Shown here: piece after piece, positions 25,405 to 35,093 of the stretch | How positions within the stretch are numbered: position 1 is the stretch's first letter | Layout of the letters: each line of letters starts with the position of its first letter | Source of the DNA: PGYT01 sp963675055 | GTDB lineage: Bacteria > Bacteroidota > Ignavibacteria > Ignavibacteriales > Melioribacteraceae | Reading direction: 5' to 3' | NCBI GenBank assembly: GCA_963675055.2 | Contig: CAXXJE010000001.1 | Span: forward strand, 310,001 to 374,000 | Length of the DNA: 64,000 nucleotides | Made by a program: the position numbers and the translations under genes | Notes under the pieces: generated by a model | What the model was told of the DNA's origin: nothing | Seen by the model: only the letters and a program-made list of their open reading frames with translations | Databases searched by the model: none

Positions 25405-26451
25405 ATGCTTAAAATAAATCGAATATTCCTCTCAGTAACTCTAATCCTGCTTTTTGTTTCATCTGTTTTTGCTTCCGACAGTCCGTTCGGGATAGCGGGG
25501 AAATATAACTTGTTTGTTTTCAACAACTTAATCCACTACGGCGGTGACAGCGAAGGCGCAATTGCTGCTGGCGGGGATGCCGACCTGAAAAGTTACGGTG
25601 CCGGTACTGATCTGCATAACGGCGGAAACGACGACGGATACGGAATGGTTATCGGCGGGAATTTAACATTTCAGAACGGACAAAGCTATCACGGTGATGT
25701 TCACGTTGGAGGAACCGCAACTTTAACTTCTGCAACAATTCTTGACGGACAGCTTGTAAATCCATCTTCTCCTGTTGATTTCAGCGCTGAAGAAAGTTAC
25801 CTGCTAAACCTCTCGGCATACTGGAAAAATTTAACACCAAACGGTACCTATACTTTACAACCGTGGGGAAGACTCGAATTATACGGTTCAAGCAAGAAGC
25901 TTAATATATTTTATATCGATGCCGCGACATGGCAGTCAACAAAGGAAATTGCATTTCACGTAAAGAAATCCTCAAGGAACATTATAAACATCGCAGGTAC
26001 CTCGGATGTTCTGCCGGACGCACATGGTTATTTCGGTTCAACATTTCTGAACGGCGCAAAGAAGAAAAAGATTGTCTGGAATTTCTTTGAATCAACATCA
26101 TTGACAATTAAGAATAACAGCTGGCAGGGTTCAATTCTTGCCCCTAAAGCTGACTTCACTTACGCAAGCGGCAACATTGAAGGTAACCTGATAGTTAAGT
26201 CATGCACAATGACAAACTATTCCGGCGAAGTTCACGATTACCCGCTGGACGATGATTTTCCTGTTCCGGAAGAAGATACTACTGAGAATGTGATTCCTTT
26301 ACTCGAGTGTGTTGTAAAGAATTCGGACGATACTTACACAGCTCATTTCGGATATAACAATCCGAACGATGAAGCAATTGAAATCCCTGTTGGTTCGGAA
26401 AATTATTTTTCACCTCAACCGCAGGACAGGAGGTCAGACTACTACATTTAA
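25405..26451 (+). CDS. choice-of-anchor A family secreted protein, 5' part before frameshift
   Basis: 348 residues as read. Signal peptide about 1-23. A choice-of-anchor A domain follows (GKYNLFVFNNLIHYGGDSEGAIAAGG in two parts, then GYGMVIGGNLTF and GSILAPKADFTYASGNIEGNLIV). The reading frame ends just after FSPQPQDR, where the conserved continuation (GQTTTFNSGRTGYFP) is found in the next frame. Removing one A at about 26431 in AGGAGGTCAG restores one ORF with the gene at 26369. Either a sequencing error or a real disabling mutation. Confidence 0.85.
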   Translation: MLKINRIFLSVTLILLFVSSVFASDSPFGIAGKYNLFVFNNLIHYGGDSEGAIAAGGDADLKSYGAGTDLHNGGNDDGYGMVIGGNLTFQNGQSYHGDVHVGGTATLTSATILDGQLVNPSSPVDFSAEESYLLNLSAYWKNLTPNGTYTLQPWGRLELYGSSKKLNIFYIDAATWQSTKEIAFHVKKSSRNIINIAGTSDVLPDAHGYFGSTFLNGAKKKKIVWNFFESTSLTIKNNSWQGSILAPKADFTYASGNIEGNLIVKSCTMTNYSGEVHDYPLDDDFPVPEEDTTENVIPLLECVVKNSDDTYTAHFGYNNPNDEAIEIPVGSENYFSPQPQDRRSDYYI

Positions 26452-29400
26452 TTCCGGAAGAACCGGATATTTCCCTGATTCAGATTTCGAGGTTACCTGG
26501 GATGGAAGCACCGACCTGATATGGACTTTAAACGGCGAGACTGTAACTGCAACGATAAATACACCGAGATGTTCGGAGCAGGTATTTTTTGATAAGGAAT
26601 GGTTTGATGCAGACGGGAACGAGATGTCTTCTCTCCCAGCCAATCTGCCGGTTAATTATAAAATTGAGGTTACAAGCGAATTCGGTTCAGCCGAAGGCAT
26701 TTACGATAACGGTAGTCTGGTTTGGACTTACAATAACATTCCGGATTATTCTGATAATAACGGACTCTGGGTTCCAGTGAATGGCTCATATGTAGTAAAG
26801 GAATACAATCTGCCGACAGGTTATTCCGAATTAGCCGGAACAGGATTGTTCACGGCGGAAATCCCCGGCGGATATGCTGCAAATCCATACAACAATAGTG
26901 ACGTGTTCGGATTGCATGTTATTAAAAACCAGGAAGACCCTGAAATATGCGCAACCAGCGCTGTTATAACTCTTGGTGCTGATTCAGCTATTTGTCAGAT
27001 AACAGCCGACTCAATTACAATTTCCGGATCAATAAGTTTAACTCCGAATCCTGCAAAAGCTACAGTCAGAACAACATGGCAGTTACTGTTCCCTGACAGC
27101 AATGCAAATGACAATTCAGTTTACTATGAGACATTCAATATCAGCAGTGATACTACATTTACAATCACAGGTTATTGGCCGGGAGTAACATCGGAAGATG
27201 TTAAAGTTGAACTCCTGTTTACCACAATGGCTTATGACTGTGATATGAATACAATTCAGGATACGGTTTCCAAAAAAGTTTATTGGAACAGTTCTGTCTG
27301 CCCTCCCCCGGAAAAGGAAGAGGCTGATTTGGAATTGAATAAATCTGTGAACGAATCATCCGTCGAAGACGGCGACCAGGTTGTATTTACTATAGAATTG
27401 ACCAACAACGGACCGAAGGATGCGCCAGGCGTAACAGTATCAGAACTTTTACCTGTAGGATTAAGTTATGTCTCATCTAGTACTTCGCAGGGAACATACA
27501 ATTCAACCAGCGGAATATGGACGGTTGGAACAGTAACCGACGGTTCAACCGAGACTATAACAATTACCGCAACTGTTGATGCAGCTCAAGTTACAACCGG
27601 GGCCCTTGATTTAGGTCCCGCAGCTGATTACAACCTGTTTGTTATCAAAGATATCAGCCAGCCGTCATCAGATACTGAAGGTAAGATGGCTGTCGGCAGG
27701 AACGCCGAATTAGCAAATTACAGTATTGGTGATAAACTGGAAACGTTCGGCGAGGATGTTCTTGTTGTCGGCGGAAACTTAACTTATCACAGCGGAAGAG
27801 TCTTTAATGGCAATGTAGTTTACGGGAATACAACTAATCTGCCGATTGGATTCACAAGTATTGACGGCGAGTTAATTAACAGCAGTCCGATTGACTTTAC
27901 AGCAGCAGAAACTTACCTGAAGAATCTTTCAACGCAGTTGAGTCTCCAGTCCGTTAACGGTACAACAACTGTACAATGGAGCACATTGTCATTAACCGGT
28001 TCAGATCCGTTTTTAAATGTATTTTATGCAACGGCAAGTGACATAGCGAATACGACAACTGTTGAGATTAACGTTCCCAGCGGTTCCGCTGTAATTGTTA
28101 ATATCGACGGACAGGATATTACATGGACTGGCGGATTGTTGATAAACGGAACAGACAAGAATAGTGTACTTTACAACTTTTTCAACGCAGAGGATTTAAC
28201 TATTTCCAACATAGATATTAGAGGATCCGTACTGGCACCTAATGCATCCGTTAATTTCCCGAGCGGCGTTGTAAACGGACAACTCGTTGCAGAGTTCCTG
28301 GAAGGCAGCGGACAGTTTAACAACAGTAAGTTTATCGGCAATGTACCGATTGGAACGGCACTTACTAACATTGCCGAAGTATATTCTTCCGGCATTAAAG
28401 ATCCCGACTCGACTCCCGATAACGGTGTAATTGACGAAGATGATTATGATTACGCTTCGGTTACAATTAGCTATTCGGACAATAGTACAGGAAGCAGTAA
28501 TAACGGAAGCGATGAACAGTGGGAAAGCATCGGTTCCTTCGGAATGGATGAAATAGTATACGCTCTCTCCGGTGATATGGACGGTAAAACTCTTGCCGGA
28601 ACCTGGGGCGGAAATATTTATCGGTATGTTGATGATAACTGGATGTTAATAAATGAAGGTATGAACGCGGCTTTTATCTGGTCGATTGCCGTGAACAAAT
28701 CCAACGGATATATATTTGCAGCAACCGAACAGGGAGTGGTAATTTCTGAAGATAACGGTTCAAACTGGCAGCAGACTAACTTAGACGATACTGATGTTCG
28801 TGCGCTGGGAATAAACAGTAATGGAGATATATATGCCGGCACCTGGGAACTCGGAGTGTTCAAGTCAACCGATAATGGTCAGACCTGGACTGAAATTAAT
28901 AATGGACTGGACTTCAAAGTAATCAGTGCAATTGTTGTGGATTCCAACGATGACGTTTACGCCGCTACATTCGGCGGAGGCGTTTATAAAACCGGTGATC
29001 ACGGCAATACATGGATAAACCTGAATGTCGGCTATGATTATATCTGGTCATTAGGAATAACTTCAACGAATAATGTTTATGCCGGTTCATACGGCAAAGG
29101 AGTTTACTACTCGAAGGATGGTGGCAACTCCTGGTCTCTCTCAAACGGTTCTCTCCCCTCTGTTTACGTTTACTCAATTGGAGTCGATACTGATGATAAC
29201 GTCTATATCAGCACATGGAGCAACGGTGTTTATAAATCCGGTGACACAGGATTATCATGGGACTCATTTGGATTAGCGGGAACAAATGTGAGTTCACTTC
29301 TTTTAGATCAGGCAAGCGGACAAATTTACGCGGGTACAAGCAGCGGATCAGTTTTATCTGTCAGTAAAAGCGTTACGGATGTTGAAAATCCAACCGAGGA

Positions 29401-29674
29401 TCTTGTTCCAGAGAAATTCGAACTCAGTCAAAATTATCCGAATCCGTTTAATCCGGCAACAACTATACAGTTCAGCATTAAGGACGCCGGCGAGTATTCA
29501 CTGAGAGTATATAACACTCTCGGACAGCTGGTAACAACATTATTCAGCGCAGACTATACTCCGGGATCTTACAGCATAACATTCAATGGATCCAACCTTG
29601 CTTCGGGTATTTACTTCTACAACCTGACAGGCAAGAACGTTAATGTGACAAAGAAGATGATTCTTATCAAATAA
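26369..29674 (+). CDS. choice-of-anchor A/DUF11/propeller T9SS protein, main part after frameshift
   Basis: In frame from about 26432 onward; the nominal ATG is inside the preceding ORF and is probably not a real start. In order: a beta domain (FEVTWDGSTDLIWTLNG), a DUF11 repeat (LELNKSVNESSVEDGDQVVF), a second choice-of-anchor A domain (AADYNLFVIKDI ... GSVLAPNASVNFPSGVVNGQL), then BNR/photosystem-like propeller repeats (DVRALGINSNGDIYAGTWEL, VFKSTDNGQTWT) and the C-terminal type IX signal LSQNYPNPFNP...KKMILIK. With the upstream part the full protein would be about 1,420 residues, cell surface. Confidence 0.85.
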   Translation: MKQLKSLLVRKIIFHLNRRTGGQTTTFNSGRTGYFPDSDFEVTWDGSTDLIWTLNGETVTATINTPRCSEQVFFDKEWFDADGNEMSSLPANLPVNYKIEVTSEFGSAEGIYDNGSLVWTYNNIPDYSDNNGLWVPVNGSYVVKEYNLPTGYSELAGTGLFTAEIPGGYAANPYNNSDVFGLHVIKNQEDPEICATSAVITLGADSAICQITADSITISGSISLTPNPAKATVRTTWQLLFPDSNANDNSVYYETFNISSDTTFTITGYWPGVTSEDVKVELLFTTMAYDCDMNTIQDTVSKKVYWNSSVCPPPEKEEADLELNKSVNESSVEDGDQVVFTIELTNNGPKDAPGVTVSELLPVGLSYVSSSTSQGTYNSTSGIWTVGTVTDGSTETITITATVDAAQVTTGALDLGPAADYNLFVIKDISQPSSDTEGKMAVGRNAELANYSIGDKLETFGEDVLVVGGNLTYHSGRVFNGNVVYGNTTNLPIGFTSIDGELINSSPIDFTAAETYLKNLSTQLSLQSVNGTTTVQWSTLSLTGSDPFLNVFYATASDIANTTTVEINVPSGSAVIVNIDGQDITWTGGLLINGTDKNSVLYNFFNAEDLTISNIDIRGSVLAPNASVNFPSGVVNGQLVAEFLEGSGQFNNSKFIGNVPIGTALTNIAEVYSSGIKDPDSTPDNGVIDEDDYDYASVTISYSDNSTGSSNNGSDEQWESIGSFGMDEIVYALSGDMDGKTLAGTWGGNIYRYVDDNWMLINEGMNAAFIWSIAVNKSNGYIFAATEQGVVISEDNGSNWQQTNLDDTDVRALGINSNGDIYAGTWELGVFKSTDNGQTWTEINNGLDFKVISAIVVDSNDDVYAATFGGGVYKTGDHGNTWINLNVGYDYIWSLGITSTNNVYAGSYGKGVYYSKDGGNSWSLSNGSLPSVYVYSIGVDTDDNVYISTWSNGVYKSGDTGLSWDSFGLAGTNVSSLLLDQASGQIYAGTSSGSVLSVSKSVTDVENPTEDLVPEKFELSQNYPNPFNPATTIQFSIKDAGEYSLRVYNTLGQLVTTLFSADYTPGSYSITFNGSNLASGIYFYNLTGKNVNVTKKMILIK

Positions 29675-29687
29675 TAAATTCTCTTAA

Positions 29688-29722
29688 TAGGCCGGGCAGC
29701 TTTTTTCTGTCCGGCCTAATTT
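29688..29722 (+). terminator. rho-independent terminator
   Basis: TAGGCCGGGCAG pairs with CTGTCCGGCCTA (one G-U type mismatch) around a T-rich loop, followed by ATTTTCTT, just after the large secreted-protein gene. Confidence 0.75.
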
Positions 29723-29867
29723 TCTTACCATCCCACCATTCTTTAATAGACTAAAGCGCTTACTTGAATTTAACTCCCTGAAGTTTACTAAATTTGAATT
29801 ACTTGCCCGGGCAACTATTTTTTCTTATAATTACTTAACTGGTTAACTAATTATAAACGGATTTGTA

Positions 29868-30353
29868 ATGGGATATGACTTTCTAATTGATCTCGATTAT
29901 CTCGGATTAACGGCAAGGTTGAAAAGACTTAACGATGCAATAACCAAAGACATTAAGCAAATGTACCTTTCGGAAGGAGTTGATATTGAACCAAGCTGGC
30001 ACCTGGTTTTTCTTTACCTGGAAAAACACAAAACATGTACTCTAACGGAAACAGCCGATGCGTTTCATATTTCATTGCCAGCTGCTTTTAAACTGGCGAA
30101 AAAGATGAAGAGAAAGGGATACCTGGAAATTCAAAAAGACAAAAATGACAACCGGAAGAAAGTTATAAAGCTGACACCGAAGGCTAGGACGCAGTTGCCG
30201 AATTTTGAACGAATCTGGGATGCAGGGCAAAACGCAATCAGAGATTCGCTGGCAAACAACAAATCCTTTTTAAGCTCTCTTCGCAAATTTGAAAAGGCAA
30301 TGGAAGAGAAGAGTTTCAAACGAAGAATAAAGGAAAAGCTTGATAATCAGTAA
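29868..30353 (+). CDS. MarR-like winged-helix regulator
   Basis: 161 residues. LVFLYLEKHKTCTLTETADAF (about 45-65) and SLPAAFKLAKKMKRKGYLEIQ then KDKNDNRKKVIKLTPKA form the helix-turn-helix and wing of MarR-type regulators. It overlaps the possible start of the cysteine-synthase-like gene and may regulate it. Ligand unknown. Confidence 0.8.
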   Translation: MGYDFLIDLDYLGLTARLKRLNDAITKDIKQMYLSEGVDIEPSWHLVFLYLEKHKTCTLTETADAFHISLPAAFKLAKKMKRKGYLEIQKDKNDNRKKVIKLTPKARTQLPNFERIWDAGQNAIRDSLANNKSFLSSLRKFEKAMEEKSFKRRIKEKLDNQ

Positions 30354-30396
30354 TTTGTATCCATTAATAACTACAAATAAATCAATAGGCGTGGAA

Positions 30397-31311
30397 ATGA
30401 TAGCTGTAGGAAATACTCCGTTGATTAAACTTACAAAGCTTCCCGGGCCGGACAGCGCGGATGTTTATGTTAAATACGAAGGCGGGAATCCGACCGGAAG
30501 TATGAAGGACCGCATGGCGCTCTCAATGATCGAAGGCGCGGAAAAACGAGGCGAACTGCTTTCCGGCGGCAAGGTTATCGAGTATACAGGAGGAAGTACC
30601 GGATCATCGCTTGCCATGATTTGTGCGACCCGCGGATACAAGGCTCATTTCGTATCATCAGATGCCTTTGCTGAAGAGAAGCTTCAGACTATGCGGGTAT
30701 TCGGCGCCGAGCTGGAATTGATTCCTAGTAACAATGGAAAAATAACCGCCGGTCTTATTGATGAAATGATAGAACGTACCCGGGAGTTAAGCAAGGAACC
30801 GAACACGTTCTGGACGGACCAGATAAACAATGTCGACAACAGAAAGGCCTACCACCAAATGGCAAAAGAAATTATAGACATACTCGGAACTGATATCGAC
30901 GAATTCATCACAGGTGTTGGAACCGGGGCCTCCTTTTCTGGTAATGCCGAGGTGCTAAAGTCTGAAATTCCGGATATCCGTTGCACGGCAGTTGAGCCCC
31001 TGAATGTACGATTTTTATCTGGTGGAGATACTTCCGGGACTCACAGACTGGAAGGCATCGGCTTGGGATTTATTCCGTCAATTTACAGGAATGATCTGCA
31101 GGATGATGTAGTATCGGTTGCGGACGAGGATGCATTTGATACTGCCAGGAAACTTGCTTTACATGAAGGTATTTGGGGAGGAATCACCTCCGGCGCAAAC
31201 GTTTGGGCATCACTTCAACGCGCACGTGAAATTGGTCCGGACAAAAAAGTAGTTACAATTACAATAGATTCGGGACTTAGATATCTAAACGGCGACTTGT
31301 ACAAGATATAA
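30397..31311 (+). CDS. cysteine synthase-like PLP-dependent enzyme
   Basis: About 304 residues from MIAVGNTPLIKL. The PLP lysine is in NPTGSMKDR (K37), and YTGGSTGSSLAMIC plus TGVGTGASFSGNAEVL are the substrate and phosphate loops of the fold-type II O-acetylserine sulfhydrylase/cystathionine beta-synthase group. An upstream in-frame ATG at 30340 adds 19 residues unlike the family, so 30397 is preferred. The cysteine-specific role is likely but not certain. Confidence 0.85.
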   Translation: MIAVGNTPLIKLTKLPGPDSADVYVKYEGGNPTGSMKDRMALSMIEGAEKRGELLSGGKVIEYTGGSTGSSLAMICATRGYKAHFVSSDAFAEEKLQTMRVFGAELELIPSNNGKITAGLIDEMIERTRELSKEPNTFWTDQINNVDNRKAYHQMAKEIIDILGTDIDEFITGVGTGASFSGNAEVLKSEIPDIRCTAVEPLNVRFLSGGDTSGTHRLEGIGLGFIPSIYRNDLQDDVVSVADEDAFDTARKLALHEGIWGGITSGANVWASLQRAREIGPDKKVVTITIDSGLRYLNGDLYKI

Positions 31312-31417
31312 CTAAATCGCTGGTAAAGTAATTGATCTATCACTAATACCAGGGGCATTTTTATCGAAGCATGGTTTTTATTAAATTGCGCCGAATTTAT
31401 TAATTATCTGAAATTTA

Positions 31418-31744
31418 ATGCAATCACAAGCTGGTAATTTATTTGATGTTCCCGCCTCCCTTCCTGAAGAGGAATTCTTTGAGAAGTTAGTGAACAAAGA
31501 ATCATTCTTCATCGAAAGAATAATTTCGGAAGGACATGTTACACCAGAAGGAGAATGGTACGACCAGGATACTAATGAATTTGTTGTGCTTGTTAAAGGA
31601 AGCGCTGAACTGGAATTCGCGGACGGCAAAAAGATCGAAATGAATCCGGGAGATCATTTGATAATTCCAAAACACGTTAAGCACAGGGTATCAAAAACTG
31701 ATCCGGATAATAAAACATTCTGGCTGGCAGTTCATTACAGATAA
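31418..31744 (+). CDS. cupin domain protein
   Basis: 108 residues, a single cupin barrel. Motif 1 is reduced (WYDQDTNEFVVLVKGSAEL) and motif 2 is NPGDHLIIPKHVKHRV with His ligands. Similar small cupins are often called phosphoribosylaminoimidazole-like or generic cupin 2 proteins. Function unknown. The stop is 21 bases before the next gene. Confidence 0.85.
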   Translation: MQSQAGNLFDVPASLPEEEFFEKLVNKESFFIERIISEGHVTPEGEWYDQDTNEFVVLVKGSAELEFADGKKIEMNPGDHLIIPKHVKHRVSKTDPDNKTFWLAVHYR

Positions 31745-31765
31745 CAACCATGGAGAATTAATAAT

Positions 31766-32914
31766 TTGAATACATCGCTTATTTCTCCTGACCAGCATTG
31801 GTTATTGTGGGCAGTATTGATTTCATCTGCAGCGTTCGGATTATGGGCAGAGAAGACCAAATGGGGTTCGAAATTGTCTGCCGTCGTTATATCAATACTT
31901 GCAACACTTGTACTTACAAACTTATCTATAATTCCATCGGGCGCTCCTTCGTACGATATAGTCTGGTCGTATCTCGTTCCGCTGGCAATCCCGTTATTGT
32001 TGTTTAAAGCTAATATAAGAAGGATAATTAAAGAAGCTGGTCCAACACTGCTGGCATTTGTAATCGGAGGTATAGGAACCGCTGTTGGAACTGTTATTGC
32101 ATTTAACCTAATTCCCCTGGGTGAGAGCGGATGGCAGCTTGCTGCAATATTCTCATCAACATATATCGGCGGATCGATGAACTACGTGGCAGCTGCGGAA
32201 GCGGTTCAACTGCATTCCGGTGATTTGCTTGCCGCAGGAGTTGCGGCCGACAATCTTGTTATGGCAGCTTACTTTATGGTTCTGTTCGCAATTCCATCAA
32301 TAAAATTTTTACAAAAATTATTTCCAAATCGTCATCAGGAAGCTGCCGATCAAGTGGATGACAAATCCCATGTTAACGAACAAGAAACCGGTATTACGCT
32401 GGCTAATCTGGCCAAGTCACTATCAATAGCAGCGGCAATATGCGCTGTAGGCTACCTTGTTCAGGATGTGATAAATATAAACGGCAGCGCAATTCTGGTA
32501 ATTACTGCATTGGTCGTTTTAATAGCTTCGCTGTTTCCTGAGGCTATGGGTAAAATTGAAGGCGCTGATATGATAGGCACATTCCTGATGCAGATTTTTT
32601 TTGCCGCAATAGGTGCAAGCGCAAGTATTATGGTGGTTCTCGAATACGGACCGGTTCTATTTGTGTTCGCAGCTCTCATTCTTTCCGTTCACCTGGTATT
32701 CCTGCTGGCTGCCGGCAAGTTATTCAAACTTGACCTTGCGGAGATAGTAATAGCATCGAACGCCAATATGGGCGGACCTACAACTGCTGCGGCAATGGCA
32801 GTTGCCCGCAAATGGAAGGAACTTGTGATTCCGGCTATACTTTGCGGAACTCTCGGATATGCAGTAGCAACATTTCTCGGAGTAGCATTGGGATACTGGC
32901 TGAAGGGACTCTAG
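31766..32914 (+). CDS. DUF819 family membrane protein
   Basis: 382 residues with about ten transmembrane helices. GSMNYVAAAEAV and SNANMGGPTTAAAMAVA are the paired conserved motifs of DUF819 (PF05684), thought to be carriers related to the CPA/BASS fold. The start is TTG at 31766 with GGAG ten bases upstream. Substrate unknown. Co-oriented with the cysteine-synthase-like and cupin genes. Confidence 0.88.
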   Translation: MNTSLISPDQHWLLWAVLISSAAFGLWAEKTKWGSKLSAVVISILATLVLTNLSIIPSGAPSYDIVWSYLVPLAIPLLLFKANIRRIIKEAGPTLLAFVIGGIGTAVGTVIAFNLIPLGESGWQLAAIFSSTYIGGSMNYVAAAEAVQLHSGDLLAAGVAADNLVMAAYFMVLFAIPSIKFLQKLFPNRHQEAADQVDDKSHVNEQETGITLANLAKSLSIAAAICAVGYLVQDVININGSAILVITALVVLIASLFPEAMGKIEGADMIGTFLMQIFFAAIGASASIMVVLEYGPVLFVFAALILSVHLVFLLAAGKLFKLDLAEIVIASNANMGGPTTAAAMAVARKWKELVIPAILCGTLGYAVATFLGVALGYWLKGL

Positions 32915-32917
32915 AAT

Positions 32918-34384
32918 TTATTCTATTGAGGAAGTGACACTGTATTTTTGAAAAACCACCCTGAACACTGATCCCTCGCCTTTCTTTGACTGAACGCTGA
33001 TGGATGAATTGTTCAATTCGCAGTATCTCTTAACCAGCGCAAGACCAAGTCCGCTTCCGTCGTACCTGCGGCTGTAACCCTGCTCTTCCTGTCTGAAAGG
33101 TTCAAACAAGTTTCCAACAAACTCCTCACCGATTCCAATTCCGGTATCAACAACTTCAACAATTAATTCGTTTTCAATTCCATCGCTGACCTTAACCGTT
33201 ACAGAACCTTTCTGCGAGTACTTTATGGCGTTATCAATCAAATTTTGGAATACCTGCGAAACCATATACTGATCTGCATAAATCAGACTATGCTTTGAGT
33301 TATTTACCAGATCTATCGTAAGTCCTTTCTTGGATGCCGGATTTTTATATTCCACAACCATCGCTTTCAATACTTCCTCCACCAGATCGAATATCATCAT
33401 CTTCGTTTCATACGTACCCGTTTGAATTTCCGAAAGATCCAGTATCATATCAATAGTGCGTGTAATCCTTCCACCGGCATTACTTATTGAACTGAAGAAA
33501 TCCCTGTATTCTTCCGGCAGGATCGATTCAAGATCATCTTTCATTAAGCTTGTAAAACTAAGAATTGTATTTATAGGTGAACGGATTTCGTGTGACATCT
33601 GTGCAAGAAATTCTGTTTTGAGTCTGCTGGCCTGTTCGGCCTCTTCCTTCGCTTTAATAAGCGAATCCTGTGTTTCTGCAAGCTTACGAGTCATTTCATT
33701 AAATGATTCCGACAATGATCTCAATTCTTTATTAGAAGAAACGCTGACTTTCTGATCCAGACTTCCTTCTGTTATCTTCTTCATTTTACCGGTGTACTCT
33801 TGCAGTGGTTTCGAATAGTGTCTGGCAAAAAATAATGTAATTAAAGATCCAAACAAAGCCATTACTATTCCGATAATGAAAATCTGCATCTGCAATTCGG
33901 ACATCTGCGAATTCATTCTTTCTTTCGAAAACCCCATTTTTATAAATCCGATGGTCTCATTGCCCATTTTCACCGGCATTGATAAATCGATGAGCATTTC
34001 AAGTTCCTGAACAAGCAGACTTGTTGAATTAATAGTTTCCATCGTAAACTCATCATCGAGTGAATTTTCTGGAAGACTATTCTCGGTTGTCCCGTCTGAA
34101 AGAACTATCCCGTTCCTGTCTAAGACATAGGCATATTTGATAAGCGGATTTGTTTTAATAAAACCGAGGTGTTCGGTTAAGACCTGGGAGTCATTCTCAT
34201 CAAGATAAGCAACTACAGATGATTCCATTACATTAATGTAGGAATAGGCTTCCCTTATCAGGTTTTCCCTGCAGAAATCCTTTTGAGTAGTACTTATAAT
34301 AATTATGAAAACAACAGTGTATAAGAAAAGAAATATCACTGTTGTTACACGAAATTTGCCTGTTATTGAATTAATAAAACGCAA
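32918..34384 (-). CDS. sensor histidine kinase
   Basis: 488 residues. Helix at about 10-30, a periplasmic sensor of about 135 residues (single-Cache-like, with IKYAYVLDRNGIVLSDG), a second helix at about 165-190, HAMP (YSKPLQEYTGKMKKITEG), HisKA with FLAQMSHEIRSP (His265), and HATPase with DNAIKYS, VVDTGIGIG and GSGLGLALVKRY. The start is TTG after GGGGAG. No response regulator lies next to it, so its partner is elsewhere. Confidence 0.9.
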   Translation of the reverse strand: MRFINSITGKFRVTTVIFLFLYTVVFIIIISTTQKDFCRENLIREAYSYINVMESSVVAYLDENDSQVLTEHLGFIKTNPLIKYAYVLDRNGIVLSDGTTENSLPENSLDDEFTMETINSTSLLVQELEMLIDLSMPVKMGNETIGFIKMGFSKERMNSQMSELQMQIFIIGIVMALFGSLITLFFARHYSKPLQEYTGKMKKITEGSLDQKVSVSSNKELRSLSESFNEMTRKLAETQDSLIKAKEEAEQASRLKTEFLAQMSHEIRSPINTILSFTSLMKDDLESILPEEYRDFFSSISNAGGRITRTIDMILDLSEIQTGTYETKMMIFDLVEEVLKAMVVEYKNPASKKGLTIDLVNNSKHSLIYADQYMVSQVFQNLIDNAIKYSQKGSVTVKVSDGIENELIVEVVDTGIGIGEEFVGNLFEPFRQEEQGYSRRYDGSGLGLALVKRYCELNNSSISVQSKKGEGSVFRVVFQKYSVTSSIE

Positions 34385-34790
34385 TTAACACACTCCCCTT
34401 ATGGAATGGGAGTATATAATGCCCTTTACCTTACAATTATCCCGGATTAAAAAAATCGACAACAAGATGTTGAGAATATCCGGATAATCATTTATGTAAT
34501 TAAACGCATTTCGTGCCTCAGACAGCGAAGTCGATTTCCATCTCTTAATAAATAACATAACTTCAAATCAGGATGAAACTGATTAATGTAAAGCCCTCTT
34601 ATGAATATTCTTCACTTGTGAGGATATTCCCCGCATTAAATTATCGAAAATATTTCGAATTTGCATACTAATTATTGCAGGAGAAATTCCGGGAAACAGG
34701 TCAATTTTACCGACTCATTTCCTTTAAAAATATTTGTAGTTGTGTTATGAATCATTAGTAACTATTTTAAGATAAGTTCTTTCAATAATT
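34385..34790. other. intergenic region without recognised gene
   Basis: About 400 bases between the divergent histidine kinase and the riboswitch. CTCCC/GGGAG near 34391-34411 forms a short stem. Promoters for both directions must lie here, but none is clear. Confidence 0.4.
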
Positions 34791-34975
34791 ATTTACGGTG
34801 CATTTTTAATTGATGCAAGGGAAACCGGTTAGATTCCGGTGCTGCCCCGCAACTGTGAAGGATATAAATCCTCCAACACTATGCCACTGCTCGTTATCCG
34901 TTGTTTGACGGACTCGGATGGGAAGGCGTTGGAAGGAGTCCTAAGCCAGGAGACCTGCCGTAAGTAGCCGTTTTT
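34791..34975 (+). ncRNA. cobalamin (AdoCbl-type) riboswitch
   Basis: Contains the class hallmarks in order: GGTGCA (34798), GGTGCTGCCCCGCAACTGTGA (read as GGTGCTGCCCC and GCAACTGTGA, about 34838-34858), the B12 box GCCACTG (34883), and AAGCCAGGAGACCTGCC near 34943-34959. A hairpin AATCAACC/GGTTGGATT (34977-35005) follows and may be the expression platform. It precedes a BtuB-like receptor gene and is expected to turn it off when cobalamin is plentiful. Confidence 0.93.
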
Positions 34976-35093
34976 TAATCAACCTTCGCGGGATAGGTTG
35001 GATTAACATAATATTGATTGTATAACAATCCTACTTATAGTTTTCCAATTACCCTCGAAGTTACATCTTAACAAAAATTTAGGAGTAACTTTG

